NCBI RefSeq assembly: GCF_000282355.1
Contig: NZ_AKJL01000198.1
Location: 1 to 39,371, forward strand
Direction of reading: 5' to 3'
Source of the DNA: Pseudomonas sp. GM49
GTDB lineage: Bacteria > Pseudomonadota > Gammaproteobacteria > Pseudomonadales > Pseudomonadaceae
DNA length: 39,371 nt
The first letter of the stretch is position 1, and each line of letters opens with the position of its first letter. Below the pieces are notes generated by a model that saw only the letters and a program-made list of their open reading frames with translations, was not told the origin of the DNA and did not search any database. Below, in pieces: positions 1 through 8,416 of the stretch. A program made the translations under genes and the position numbers.

Positions 1-1
1 G

Positions 2-304
2 GCTGCCAGTATCGGCATGACCCGCGCGCAGACCCTGCGCCGGGCCATCCTGCCGCAAGCGATGCGCACGGCTTTGCCGCCGCTGGGCAACAGCTTCATT
101 TCGCTGGTCAAGGACACTGCGCTGGCCGCCACCATCCAGGTACCGGAACTGTTCCGTCAGGCACAGCTGATCACCGCCCGTACTTTCGAAGTCTTCACCA
201 TGTATCTTGCCGCCGCACTGATCTACTGGGTCCTGGCCACGGTGCTGTCGCACCTGCAGAACCAGTTGGAAGCGCGGGTCAATCGGCACGACCAGGAGTC
301 CTGA
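2..304 (+). CDS. tcyL: Amino-acid ABC transporter permease, C-terminal part (cystine type)
   Basis: This is the last 100 codons of a HisM/YecS-type inner-membrane permease; the 5' end lies outside the window, and the reading frame is open from base 2. The first 30 residues carry the conserved cytoplasmic EAA loop ([20 protein letters not shown], ending in a P-x-x-GN), which docks on the ATPase subunit. A last hydrophobic helix follows ([18 protein letters not shown]). The ATPase gene starts 5 bases after the stop, so the two are one operon. Cystine is inferred as substrate because in Pseudomonas the tcy genes usually sit beside sulfur-acquisition genes, as here; another polar amino acid is possible. 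The internal ATG at 17 is not the real start. Confidence 0.85.
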   Translation, partial: AASIGMTRAQTLRRAILPQAMRTALPPLGNSFISLVKDTALAATIQVPELFRQAQLITARTFEVFTMYLAAALIYWVLATVLSHLQNQLEARVNRHDQES

Positions 305-308
305 CCCG

Positions 309-1064
309 ATGATTGTCGTGGAAAAACTGACAAAGCAGTTCAAGGGTCAAGTCGTGCTCAACGGCATCGATCTTGAGGTCAAGGAAGGCGAGGTGGTGGC
401 AATCATCGGCCCTAGCGGTTCGGGCAAGACCACCTTCCTGCGCTGCCTGAATTTTCTGGAAGAACCCACCAGCGGCCGGATCAAGGTCGGTGATATCGAG
501 ATCGATACCAGCCGTCCCCTGAACCAGCAGCAGAGCCTGGTGCGGCGTTTGCGCCAGCACGTAGGTTTCGTGTTCCAGAACTTCAACCTGTTTCCCCATC
601 GCACCGCCCTGGAAAACGTCATCGAAGGCCCGATCATCGTGAAGAAGATCCCGCACGCCGACGCCGTTGCCCTGGGTAAAAAGCTCTTGGCCAAGGTTGG
701 TCTGGCGGGCAAGGAGGACGCTTACCCGCGTCGCCTCTCCGGTGGTCAGCAACAGCGCGTGGCGATTGCCCGGGCGCTGGCGATGGAGCCGGAAGTGATC
801 CTGTTCGATGAGCCGACCTCGGCCCTCGACCCGGAGTTGGTGGGCGAGGTGCTGGCGACCATCCGCGGCCTGGCCGAAGAGAAGCGCACCATGGTGATCG
901 TCACCCACGAAATGGGATTTGCCCGGGACGTGGCTAACCGGGTGGTGTTTTTCGACAAGGGCGTGATCGTCGAGCAAGGCGAAGCGAAGGCGTTGTTTGC
1001 CAACCCGAAAGAAGAGCGGACAAAGCAGTTTCTCAGTAAGTTCCTGAATAACGCTCACAACTAA
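309..1064 (+). CDS. tcyN: Amino-acid ABC transporter ATP-binding protein (cystine type)
   Basis: This is a 251-residue cytoplasmic ATPase of the polar-amino-acid uptake family (GlnQ/YecC), the usual length. It has a Walker [10 protein letters not shown] (34-42), the signature LSGGQQQR (143-150), a Walker B VILFDEP (about 163-169) and an H-loop IVTHE. It energises the permease encoded just upstream. An AGGAG lies near the end of that gene, about ten bases before this ATG. The position next to sulfur-oxidation genes favours L-cystine import, but the sequence does not show the substrate. A perfect 7-bp hairpin follows 23 bases after the stop. Confidence 0.88.
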   Translation: MIVVEKLTKQFKGQVVLNGIDLEVKEGEVVAIIGPSGSGKTTFLRCLNFLEEPTSGRIKVGDIEIDTSRPLNQQQSLVRRLRQHVGFVFQNFNLFPHRTALENVIEGPIIVKKIPHADAVALGKKLLAKVGLAGKEDAYPRRLSGGQQQRVAIARALAMEPEVILFDEPTSALDPELVGEVLATIRGLAEEKRTMVIVTHEMGFARDVANRVVFFDKGVIVEQGEAKALFANPKEERTKQFLSKFLNNAHN

Positions 1065-1548
1065 CAAACCTGCGCAACAACGGTCAACTTCCACGGATGG
1101 AAGTGACACCCCCTTCAAAAAACCACCCAAACAATATCAAACTAAACTTATATATTCGACATGCATTTTTTGTAGTCGCGTGCGGTACATATATATGCTT
1201 CGCAACAATTCAGTCGAGTGACTCCATTCAGTCATTTATCGCATGGAATGACCGGCCACCTGCCACCAAACGTCCGCACAACAAGGCACTCAGCAGATAA
1301 AGTCGACACAGCGACAGGGTTTACTTACTTGTCACCGTAGGAGTTTTCTGAATAGCATCAAACATCAGCCACAACTAACAAATCTTATTGACACTGATTA
1401 TCCAGAACTCTTATCTAGTCTCCAACCAGCGACACTCACCACGTTCAAATCATTATTTCAATTCAAAGTAATGAAAGGTTTTGCTGTTCGATATTTAGTT
1501 TTTGACTTTCCAGAAACGGACTTCGTTGCAAGACTTCAAGGAGACTTC
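1065..1548. other. AT-rich 484-base gap before an unknown gene
   Basis: This stretch is clearly richer in A+T than its neighbours and holds no convincing gene. A 67-codon open frame at 1097 begins inside the hairpin and has no Shine-Dalgarno. A TTGACA at 1388-1393 is followed after 18 bases by TATCTA (1412-1417) and could be a weak sigma-70 promoter for the gene at 1549. Nothing else was recognised. Confidence 0.4.
1087..1104 (+). terminator. Perfect 7-bp hairpin after tcyN
   Basis: ACTTCCA (1087-1093), loop CGGA, TGGAAGT (1098-1104) form a perfect stem 23 bases after the tcyN stop. No U-run follows directly (GACACCCCC comes next), so it may stabilise the mRNA 3' end or be a weak terminator rather than a classical one. 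Confidence 0.35.
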
Positions 1549-2313
1549 ATGAAAAGTACCTCGAACAAATCCGGGCTTGCGGCCCCGACCCTGGCGCAAT
1601 CCAACAAGACCGGCATCAATGTCACTTGCGCGGCGCACCTGCTGATCGATGTGGCGCCCTACCCCGCCATGGACGCAGGTGACCTGATTGAACTGTTCTG
1701 GGACAACTGCTACGTGGCCTCCCGCGTGCTGACGGCCAGCGATGTCGGCCAACCGGTGCAGTTGCGGGTGCCTGAGAGTTTTGTCGCCAACGGTACTTCG
1801 CGCATTCATTACCGGATCATGCAAATTGGCCGGGGCCCGGCGGTATCGGTCAGCCGCAACGTGCAGATCAAACTCGACTGTCCAGGCGGCCAACCTTCGG
1901 CGCTGTACGGCGATGAAAACCAGTGCCTGGCACCGGTGAGCATTCCCGAGGCGATTCGCCGTCAGGGGGTCAATCCGAGTCAGGTCAAACGCGGTGTTCC
2001 CTTGACTATCGAGCCATACCTGAACATGGCCGTCGACGACGAAATCACCCTGCGCTGGGGCGATGTGCGCATGGATCTGCCACGGCTCAAGTCCGCCGAT
2101 GTGGGCCAGCCGATCCAGGTCTGGATACCGCCGGCCATCATCCTCGAAGCCGGCGAAGATCTGCGGCTGGAAGTGACGTACTGCATTCTCGACCGAGTGG
2201 GCAACAACTCCCGCTGGGCACCGGCCCGCACCCTGAAGATTGGTTGTGCCAATCCTTATCTGAAAGTCCCCCCGAAAAAAGTGCTCAAGGCTGCCGAGTC
2301 CCGCAAGCAATGA
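1549..2313 (+). CDS. Protein of unknown function with two beta-rich repeats
   Basis: This is a 254-residue protein I do not recognise as a named family. The frame stays open back to 1471, but the ATG at 1549 has a good Shine-Dalgarno (AAGGAG) just upstream, and the GC-rich coding pattern starts there. Two copies of a unit of about 75 residues are visible, roughly 37-111 and 156-233. Each begins with P-Y-x-x-M and a D-x-I-x-L-x-W strand, continues with an SADVGQPIQ-like segment (TASDVGQPVQ at 62-71, KSADVGQPIQ at 181-190) and a V-P or I-P turn, and ends in a Cys. The pattern resembles Ig-like or invasin-type beta modules (inference). There is no signal peptide or membrane helix. It stands alone between the cystine transporter and the sfnB genes. 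Confidence 0.75.
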   Translation: MKSTSNKSGLAAPTLAQSNKTGINVTCAAHLLIDVAPYPAMDAGDLIELFWDNCYVASRVLTASDVGQPVQLRVPESFVANGTSRIHYRIMQIGRGPAVSVSRNVQIKLDCPGGQPSALYGDENQCLAPVSIPEAIRRQGVNPSQVKRGVPLTIEPYLNMAVDDEITLRWGDVRMDLPRLKSADVGQPIQVWIPPAIILEAGEDLRLEVTYCILDRVGNNSRWAPARTLKIGCANPYLKVPPKKVLKAAESRKQ

Positions 2314-2408
2314 AGACAGGGGTCAGTGCACACCAGCTGAATCATCCTTCTATTAATATTCCTAAAAGTTAGTTCATAAAATATTTATACACGTTTAGGG
2401 TATATGAA

Positions 2409-2486
2409 CCGGACCACCGGACATCCTTGTTTTCGTTCGCCGCCTTCTGCGGCGCTTCCATAAGATGTGAGGTAGGTATGGTCCGG
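2409..2486 (+). promoter_or_regulatory. Structured leader upstream of the first sfnB gene
   Basis: CCGGACCA (2409-2416) and TGGTCCGG (2479-2486) are perfect 8-base complements. They enclose a second perfect hairpin, CGCCGC (2438-2443), loop CTTCT, GCGGCG (2449-2454). The element lies about 60 bases before the start codon and just downstream of an AT-rich stretch (2350-2400) that would suit a promoter. It could be a 5' UTR structure; the function is unknown. Confidence 0.4.
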
Positions 2487-2545
2487 AACACAATCACCCC
2501 AGTGCAGATCGCCAGGGCATTGCGTGCAGCCAAGGAGTGGCACTG

Positions 2546-3778
2546 ATGTCCAGTCTGGCAGACGCAATCGTCCAGAGTGACCTGGACATCGCCCCGTTGT
2601 TGTTGCCCGCACAAGTCTTGCGCAACGATGCTCAAGCCATCAAGGCGGCCCACGAACTGGCGCAAGTCGCGCGCCTGCAAGCGGCCAAACGTGACCAGCA
2701 GCGCAAGCTCCCATGGTCTGAAATCGAACAGTTCACCCGTAGCGGCCTGGGCAGCATTTCCATCCCCCGCGAGTACGGTGGCCCGCAAGTTTCGTTCGTT
2801 ACCCTGGCCGAGGTCTTCGCGATCATTTCCGCCGCCGACCCGGCGCTTGGGCAGATTCCGCAGAACCAGTTCGGCATTCTTAACCTGGTGCTCGGCAGCG
2901 CTACCGAAGCGCAGAAAAGACAACTGTTCAAAAGCGTCCTGGATGGCTGGCGCATCGGCAATGCCGGGCCGGAACGTGGCACCAAAAACACCCTTGAACT
3001 GAAGGCACGCCTCACCGCTGACGGCGTCCTCAACGGCCAGAAGTTCTATTCCACCGGTGCACTGTTCGCCCATTGGGTTGCGGTCAAGGCGTTGAACGAC
3101 GACGGCAAGCAAGTGCTGGCGTTCATCCGTCGCGGCACACCGGGTTTGCGCATTGTCGATGACTGGTCGGGTTTCGGTCAGCGCACCACCGCCAGCGGCA
3201 CCCTTTTGCTCAACAACGTGCAGGTCGATCCCGACCTGGTTGTGGATAATTGGCGGATCAACGACACGCCGAACATCCAGGGTGCCGTCTCCCAACTGAT
3301 TCAAGCGGCTATCGACGCCGGTATCGCCCGAGGCGCCGTCGACGACGCCATCGACTTCGTGAAAACCCGCGCCCGGCCGTGGATCGACGCCAAGGTCGAG
3401 CGGGCCAGCGATGACCTGTATGTGATCGCCGACATCGGCAAATTGAAAATCGAACTGCACGCCGCCGAAGCGCTGCTGCGCAAAGCCGGGCAAGTGCTTG
3501 ATGAGGTCAGCGCTGCACCGCTCACCGCCGAGTCCGCCGCCCGCGCCTCGATTGCCGTGGCCGAAGCCAAAGTGCTGACCACCGAAATTTCGTTGCTGGC
3601 CAGCGAAAAGCTGTTCGAACTGACCGGCAGCCGCGCGACCCTCGCCGAATTCAACCTCGACCGCCACTGGCGCAACGCCCGGGTGCACACCCTGCACGAT
3701 CCGGTGCGCTGGAAATATCACGCCGTTGGCGCCTATCGCCTCAACGGCACGCTGCCTAATCGCCATTCCTGGATTTAA
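2546..3778 (+). CDS. sfnB: SfnB-family sulfur-acquisition oxidoreductase (first copy)
   Basis: This is a 410-residue flavoprotein of the acyl-CoA dehydrogenase fold, from the branch that includes SfnB and the desulfurisation enzyme DszC. These use reduced FMN to oxidise organosulfur compounds rather than acyl-CoA. Visible marks are the N-terminal helical domain with the GLGSISIPREYGGPQVS segment, the central beta domain with DDWSGFGQRTTASGT, and the C-terminal helical bundle ending in DRHWRNARVHTLHDPVRWK. ATG 2546 is chosen because AAGGAG lies 8 bases upstream; a GTG at 2537 overlaps that ribosome site. The gene heads an apparent operon with a paralogue 38 bases downstream, a monooxygenase and an importer. 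The substrate is inferred to be a sulfone, sulfonate or thioether. No flavin reductase is encoded nearby, so FMNH2 must come from elsewhere. Confidence 0.85.
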   Translation: MSSLADAIVQSDLDIAPLLLPAQVLRNDAQAIKAAHELAQVARLQAAKRDQQRKLPWSEIEQFTRSGLGSISIPREYGGPQVSFVTLAEVFAIISAADPALGQIPQNQFGILNLVLGSATEAQKRQLFKSVLDGWRIGNAGPERGTKNTLELKARLTADGVLNGQKFYSTGALFAHWVAVKALNDDGKQVLAFIRRGTPGLRIVDDWSGFGQRTTASGTLLLNNVQVDPDLVVDNWRINDTPNIQGAVSQLIQAAIDAGIARGAVDDAIDFVKTRARPWIDAKVERASDDLYVIADIGKLKIELHAAEALLRKAGQVLDEVSAAPLTAESAARASIAVAEAKVLTTEISLLASEKLFELTGSRATLAEFNLDRHWRNARVHTLHDPVRWKYHAVGAYRLNGTLPNRHSWI

Positions 3779-3816
3779 CGACCAGAACACTTTTTACCAG
3801 AGCTCTGGAGAAACAC

Positions 3817-5010
3817 ATGAGCATTTCTCACCACGTCGCGGTCATTACCAGCGATGAACAAGCACTGATCATTGCCAGCGATCTGGCCGAAGACTTCAGA
3901 CGCGACAGCGCCCTGCGCGACCGCGAGCGCCGCTTGCCACACCCGGAACTGGAAGTGTTTTCCCGCTCGGGCCTTTGGGGCATCAGCGTACCAAAGGAAT
4001 ATGGCGGCGCCGGTGTTTCCAACGTCACCCTGGCCAAGGTCATCGCTCTGATCGCCCAGGCCGACGGCTCGCTGGGACAGATTCCGCAGAACCATTTTTA
4101 CGCCCTCGAAGTGCTGCGCGTGAACGGCAGCCACGAGCAGAAAAAACGTCTTTATGCCGAAGTGCTGGCCGGCCAGCGCTTCGGCAATGCCCTCGCCGAA
4201 CTCGGCACCAAAACCGCACACGACCGCGTCACAAGCCTGACTCGCGATGGCAGCGGCTATCGCATCAATGGTCGCAAGTTCTACGCCACGGGCGCGATTT
4301 ACGCCCAGCGTATTCCCACCTCGGTGGTGGATGAAAACGGCGTGCAGCAACTGGCGTTCGTCCCGCGCAACAGTAAAGGCCTGACAGTGATCGACGACTG
4401 GAGCGGCTTCGGCCAGCGCACCACCGGCAGCGGTTCGGTGGTGTTCGAAGATGTCTACGTCGCTGCCGAAGATGTCATCCCGTTTCAAAGCGCATTCGAG
4501 CGCCCGACCCCGGTCGGCCCGCTGGCGCAGATTCTTCACGCCGCCATCGACACCGGCATCGCCCGCGCCGCTTATGAAGATGCATTGCACTTCGTGCGCA
4601 CGAAAACCCGGCCGTGGATCGACGCCACCCACGAAAAAGCCACGGACGATCCGCTGACCCTCAAGAGCTTCGGCCACCTGAGCATTCGCCTGCACGCCGC
4701 CGAGGCACTGCTGGAGCGTGCCGGTGAATACCTCGACAAGGCCCAGGCCGACACAAATGCCGAGACCGTCGCTGGCGCATCGATTGCCGTCGCCGAAGCC
4801 CGCGCCCTCAGCACCGAAATCTCCCTGGCCGCCGGCAGCACGCTGTTCGAACTGGCCGGCAGCCAGGCGACCTTGATCGAACACGGTCTCGACCGTCACT
4901 GGCGCAATGCCCGGGTGCACACCCTGCACGACCCGGTGCGCTGGAAGTACCACGCCGTTGGCAATTACTACCTCAACGATGAAAACCCGCCACTGCGGGG
5001 GACCATCTGA
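3817..5010 (+). CDS. SfnB-family sulfur-acquisition oxidoreductase (second copy)
   Basis: This is a 397-residue paralogue of the preceding gene, with the same three-domain acyl-CoA-dehydrogenase-like layout. It shares the GLWGISVPKEYGGAGVS and DDWSGFGQRTTGSGS segments, and its C-terminal DRHWRNARVHTLHDPVRWK is identical to that of the first copy. It therefore probably arose by tandem duplication, followed by divergence in the middle and at the extreme ends. A GGAG site precedes the ATG. The stop codon abuts the start codon of the monooxygenase (TGA at 5008-5010, ATG at 5011), which suggests translational coupling. It is inferred to be an FMNH2-dependent oxidase of an organosulfur substrate. 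The two copies may act on successive oxidation states, or form a hetero-oligomer. Confidence 0.84.
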   Translation: MSISHHVAVITSDEQALIIASDLAEDFRRDSALRDRERRLPHPELEVFSRSGLWGISVPKEYGGAGVSNVTLAKVIALIAQADGSLGQIPQNHFYALEVLRVNGSHEQKKRLYAEVLAGQRFGNALAELGTKTAHDRVTSLTRDGSGYRINGRKFYATGAIYAQRIPTSVVDENGVQQLAFVPRNSKGLTVIDDWSGFGQRTTGSGSVVFEDVYVAAEDVIPFQSAFERPTPVGPLAQILHAAIDTGIARAAYEDALHFVRTKTRPWIDATHEKATDDPLTLKSFGHLSIRLHAAEALLERAGEYLDKAQADTNAETVAGASIAVAEARALSTEISLAAGSTLFELAGSQATLIEHGLDRHWRNARVHTLHDPVRWKYHAVGNYYLNDENPPLRGTI

Positions 5011-6363
5011 ATGGCTAAAAAGAAGATCCTGCTCAATGCCTTCAACATGAACTGCATCGGGCACATCAACCATGGTCTGTGGACGCACCCGCGCGACACG
5101 TCCACCCGCTACAACACGATCGAATACTGGACCGAACTGGCGCAATTGCTCGAGCGCGGGCTGTTTGACGGCCTGTTCATCGCCGACATCGTCGGGGTCT
5201 ACGACGTCTACCAGAATTCGGTGGATGTGCCGTTGAAAGAGTCGATCCAGCTGCCGGTCAACGACCCGCTGCTGCTGGTGTCGGCCATGGCGGCGGTGAC
5301 AAAAAACCTCGGCTTCGGCCTGACCGCCAACCTCACCTACGAAACGCCGTACCTGTTCGCCAGACGCCTGTCGACGCTGGATCACCTCAGCCGTGGCCGG
5401 GTCGGCTGGAACATCGTCACCGGCTACCTGGACAGTGCAGCCAAAGCCATGGGCCTGAGCGAACAGGTCGAGCATGACCGCCGCTATGACCAGGCCGACG
5501 AGTACCTAGAGGTGCTCTACAAACTCTGGGAAGGCAGTTGGGAAAACGGCGCGGTGCTGAACGACCCGCAGCAGCGGATCTACGCTTCGCCTGAGAAAGT
5601 GCACAAGGTCGAGCACAAGGGCGAGTTCTATCAGGTCGAGGGTTATCACCTCTGTGAACCCTCGCCACAGCGCACGCCGGTGCTGTTCCAGGCTGGCAGT
5701 TCGGATCGCGGCTTGCTGTTCGCCGGGCGGCATGCCGAGTGCGTGTTCATCAGTGGCCAGACCAAGGCATCGACCAAGGCGCAGGTGGACAAGGTGCGCG
5801 CCAGCGCCGTCGAAGCCGGGCGCAATCCCGAGGACATCAAGGTGTTCATGGGCCTGAACGTGATCGTTGGCGCCACCGAAGAGCTGGCCTGGACCAAGCA
5901 CGCCGAATACCTGAGCTACGCCAGTGCCGAGGCCGGCGTGGCGCACTTTTCGGCGTCCACCGGGATCGACTTTTCCCAATACGAGATCGACGAGCCAATC
6001 CAGTACGTGAAGAGCAACGCGATCCAGTCCGCCACCAAACACCTGCAAAACAACGACTGGACCCGGCGCAAATTGCTGGAACAACACGCCCTCGGCGGTC
6101 GCTACATCACCGTGGTCGGCTCACCGCAGCAAGTGGCGGATGAGCTGGAATCCTGGATCGCCGAAACCGGGCTGGATGGCTTCAACCTGACCCGCATCGT
6201 CACGCCGGAAAGCTATGAGGATTTCATCGAGCTGGTGATCCCCGAGTTGCAGCGCCGTGGGTCGTACAAGACCGCTTATGACAACGGCACTTTGCGTCAG
6301 AAGCTGTTTCGTGAAGAGGCGTTTTTGCCTGAGCAACACATCGGTTCGACTTTCCGACGCTAA
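5011..6363 (+). CDS. FMN-dependent monooxygenase, NtaA/SnaA/DszA/DmoA type
   Basis: This is a 450-residue luciferase-like monooxygenase of the NtaA/SnaA/SoxA/DszA/DmoA class, the full usual length. Typical signs are the N-terminal strand ILLNAFNMNCIGHINHGLW, the GLFDGLFIADI segment, the LSTLDHLSRGRVGWNIVTGY motif common to the class, and VLFQAGSSDRGLLFAGRHAE in the phosphate-binding region. Enzymes of the class use FMNH2 and oxygen to cleave C-S or C-N bonds, for example sulfones (DszA) or dimethyl sulfide (DmoA). With the two SfnB-like enzymes upstream and an ABC importer downstream, it probably performs the C-S cleavage step of an imported organosulfur compound. The exact substrate cannot be read from sequence. 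A REP pair separates it from the importer genes. Confidence 0.85.
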   Translation: MAKKKILLNAFNMNCIGHINHGLWTHPRDTSTRYNTIEYWTELAQLLERGLFDGLFIADIVGVYDVYQNSVDVPLKESIQLPVNDPLLLVSAMAAVTKNLGFGLTANLTYETPYLFARRLSTLDHLSRGRVGWNIVTGYLDSAAKAMGLSEQVEHDRRYDQADEYLEVLYKLWEGSWENGAVLNDPQQRIYASPEKVHKVEHKGEFYQVEGYHLCEPSPQRTPVLFQAGSSDRGLLFAGRHAECVFISGQTKASTKAQVDKVRASAVEAGRNPEDIKVFMGLNVIVGATEELAWTKHAEYLSYASAEAGVAHFSASTGIDFSQYEIDEPIQYVKSNAIQSATKHLQNNDWTRRKLLEQHALGGRYITVVGSPQQVADELESWIAETGLDGFNLTRIVTPESYEDFIELVIPELQRRGSYKTAYDNGTLRQKLFREEAFLPEQHIGSTFRR

Positions 6364-6367
6364 AAGC

Positions 6368-6432
6368 ATCGCGAGCAAGCTCGCTCCCACATTTGGAATG
6401 CATTCCCCTGTGGGAGCGAGCTTGCTCGCGAT
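6368..6432. repeat. REP doublet (REPIN)
   Basis: Two inverted REP units, ATCGCGAGCAAGCTCGCTCC... (6368-6390) and its complement (6410-6432), are separated by a 19-base spacer. They begin four bases after the monooxygenase stop and lie before the metQ-like gene. Confidence 0.9.
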
Positions 6433-6482
6433 GAGGCCCGAACAGACACCACAAACTTAATGCACTGACTGGATAACTCATC

Positions 6483-7292
6483 ATGAAAAAGAACTACCTC
6501 TCTCACCCAGTCAAAGCACTGGCCCTGACCCTCGGCCTGCTCAGCTCGGTGACCTTCGCCGCCGACACGCCGCTGAAAATCGGCACCACCGCCGCTTTCG
6601 CCATTCCTCTGGAAGCGGCCGTCGAAGAAGCCAACAAACAAGGCCTGAAAGTCGAGCTGGTGGAGTTCAGCGACTGGATCGCACCGAACGTCAGCCTCGC
6701 CGCCGGCGACATCGACGTGAACTACTTCCAGCACATTCCGTTCCTGGAAAACGCCAAGGCCGCCTCGGGTTTCGACCTGGTGCCGTTCGCACCGGGCATC
6801 ATCAACAACGTCGGCCTCTACTCGAAGAAATACAAAAGCTTCGACGAACTGCCGCAAGGCGCCAGCGTGGCCATCGCCAATGACCCGATCAACAGCGGTC
6901 GAGGCTTGCAACTGCTGGCCAAGGCCGGCCTGATCACCCTCAAGCCCGGCGTCGGCTACAAGGCCACCGAAGAAGACATCGTGGCTAACCCGAAGCACAT
7001 CAAGATCCTGCAAGTCGAAGCCGTGCAACTGGTACGTGCCTATGACGATGCCGATCTGGTACAGGGCTACCCGGCCTACATTCGCTTGTCGAAAACCTTC
7101 GATGCGGGCTCCGCACTGCTGTTCGACGGCCTCGATCACAAGGAGTACGTGATTCAGTTCGTGATCCAGCCGAAGAGCAAAACCGACCCGCGCCTGATCA
7201 AGTTCGTCGACATCTACCAGCACTCACCCGCTGTGCGCGCCGCACTGGATAAGGCCCACGGCAAGCTCTATCAAGCCGGCTGGGAAAGCTGA
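6483..7292 (+). CDS. MetQ/NlpA-family substrate-binding protein
   Basis: This is a 269-residue periplasmic binding protein of the NlpA/MetQ family. The first 27 residues form a signal peptide (MKKN start, hydrophobic [11 protein letters not shown], cleavage near FAADT); no lipobox cysteine is visible, so it is probably soluble or held by an uncleaved signal. Family marks are [14 protein letters not shown] at the mature N terminus, [12 protein letters not shown], and [16 protein letters not shown], where canonical MetQ has P-N-x-x-SNxGRAL. ATPase and permease genes follow directly, making a complete MetQNI-like importer. It differs from the canonical MetQ at 17809. With the flavin monooxygenases beside it, an organosulfur ligand other than methionine is inferred. 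The Shine-Dalgarno (GGATAA) is weak. Confidence 0.85.
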   Translation: MKKNYLSHPVKALALTLGLLSSVTFAADTPLKIGTTAAFAIPLEAAVEEANKQGLKVELVEFSDWIAPNVSLAAGDIDVNYFQHIPFLENAKAASGFDLVPFAPGIINNVGLYSKKYKSFDELPQGASVAIANDPINSGRGLQLLAKAGLITLKPGVGYKATEEDIVANPKHIKILQVEAVQLVRAYDDADLVQGYPAYIRLSKTFDAGSALLFDGLDHKEYVIQFVIQPKSKTDPRLIKFVDIYQHSPAVRAALDKAHGKLYQAGWES

Positions 7293-7294
7293 GC

Positions 7295-8416
7295 ATGACT
7301 GCCGCCATCCAACGGCGACTGGAGATTCCAGAGCCGCAAAGCGCCGAGCGCACTGAGCTGCATCCCGAACTCAACCATGCCCACGTCCGCTTCATCGGCC
7401 TGGGCAAAACCTACAACGGCCAGCAAGGACCGGTGGCCGCGCTGCACGGCATCGACCTGGCGATTCAGCGCGGCGAAGTGTTCGGCATCATCGGCCGCAG
7501 CGGTGCCGGCAAGTCGTCGCTGATCCGCACCATCAATCGCCTGGAGCAACCGAGCAGCGGTCGGGTGCTGATCGATCAGGTCGACATCGGCGAGTTCGAT
7601 GAGGACCGCCTGGTGACGCTGCGTCGGCGCATCGGCATGATCTTCCAGCACTTCAACCTGATGTCGGCCAAGACCGTTTGGCAGAACGTCGAGCTGCCGC
7701 TGAAAGTCGCCGGTGTGCCCAAGGAAAAACGCGAGCGAAAAGTCCGCGAACTGCTGGAACTGGTCGGCTTGCAGGCTAAACACAAGGCTTACCCGGCGCA
7801 GTTGTCCGGCGGGCAGAAACAGCGCGTGGGCATTGCCCGGGCGCTGGTGCATGACCCGCAAATTCTGCTGTGCGACGAAGCCACCTCGGCGCTGGACCCG
7901 GAGACCACACAGTCGATCCTAGGCCTGCTGCGCGAGATCAACCGGCGCCTGGGCCTGACCATTGTGCTGATCACCCACGAGATGGCGGTGATCCGCGAGA
8001 TCTGTGATCGCGTAGTCGTCCTCGAACACGGGCGCATCATCGAGCAGGGGCCGGTGTGGGAAGTCTTCGGCAATCCACAACATGAGGTCAGCAAGACGTT
8101 GCTGGCGCCGTTGCAACACGCATTGCCGGAAGAACTGCAAAGCCGTTTGCAGCCGCAATCGAACGCCCCGGATGCAGCCGTAGTCCTGCGCTTGCAGTTC
8201 ACCGGCAGCCAACGCGACGAGCCGGACCTGGCGGCACTGTTCAGCGCCCTCGGAGGCCGCGTGCGATTGCTGCAAGGTGGCGTGGAACGGATTCAGGGTC
8301 ATGCCCTCGGGCAACTGCTATTGGCGGTGACGGGCTCCCCCCTCGATGCCGAAGAATTGCGTCAACGCGCCGGTCAATGGGCGCAACAGGTGGAGGTACT
8401 GGGTTATGTGGTTTGA
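7295..8416 (+). CDS. MetN-like ABC transporter ATP-binding protein with NIL domain
   Basis: This is a 373-residue ATPase of the methionine-uptake family. An N-terminal extension of about 28 residues precedes the ATPase domain. Walker A is GRSGAGKSS (67-75), followed by the signature [15 protein letters not shown] and a Walker [15 protein letters not shown]. The last 75 residues resemble the C-terminal NIL domain that in MetN senses internal methionine, but it is degenerate. The start codon lies two bases after the stop of the binding-protein gene, and the end overlaps the permease gene by 11 bases, so the three are one transcript. It drives import of the compound bound by the upstream protein. 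The extension and divergent NIL suggest a ligand other than methionine (inference). Confidence 0.86.
   Translation: MTAAIQRRLEIPEPQSAERTELHPELNHAHVRFIGLGKTYNGQQGPVAALHGIDLAIQRGEVFGIIGRSGAGKSSLIRTINRLEQPSSGRVLIDQVDIGEFDEDRLVTLRRRIGMIFQHFNLMSAKTVWQNVELPLKVAGVPKEKRERKVRELLELVGLQAKHKAYPAQLSGGQKQRVGIARALVHDPQILLCDEATSALDPETTQSILGLLREINRRLGLTIVLITHEMAVIREICDRVVVLEHGRIIEQGPVWEVFGNPQHEVSKTLLAPLQHALPEELQSRLQPQSNAPDAAVVLRLQFTGSQRDEPDLAALFSALGGRVRLLQGGVERIQGHALGQLLLAVTGSPLDAEELRQRAGQWAQQVEVLGYVV

Noticed and set aside
1097..1300. 67-codon frame in the AT-rich gap
   Set aside because: It starts inside a hairpin, has no Shine-Dalgarno, and its codon usage is unlike the neighbours.
3775..5475. Long open frame (566 codons) on the minus strand
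   Set aside because: It is antisense to the second SfnB-like gene and the monooxygenase; no recognisable protein motif.
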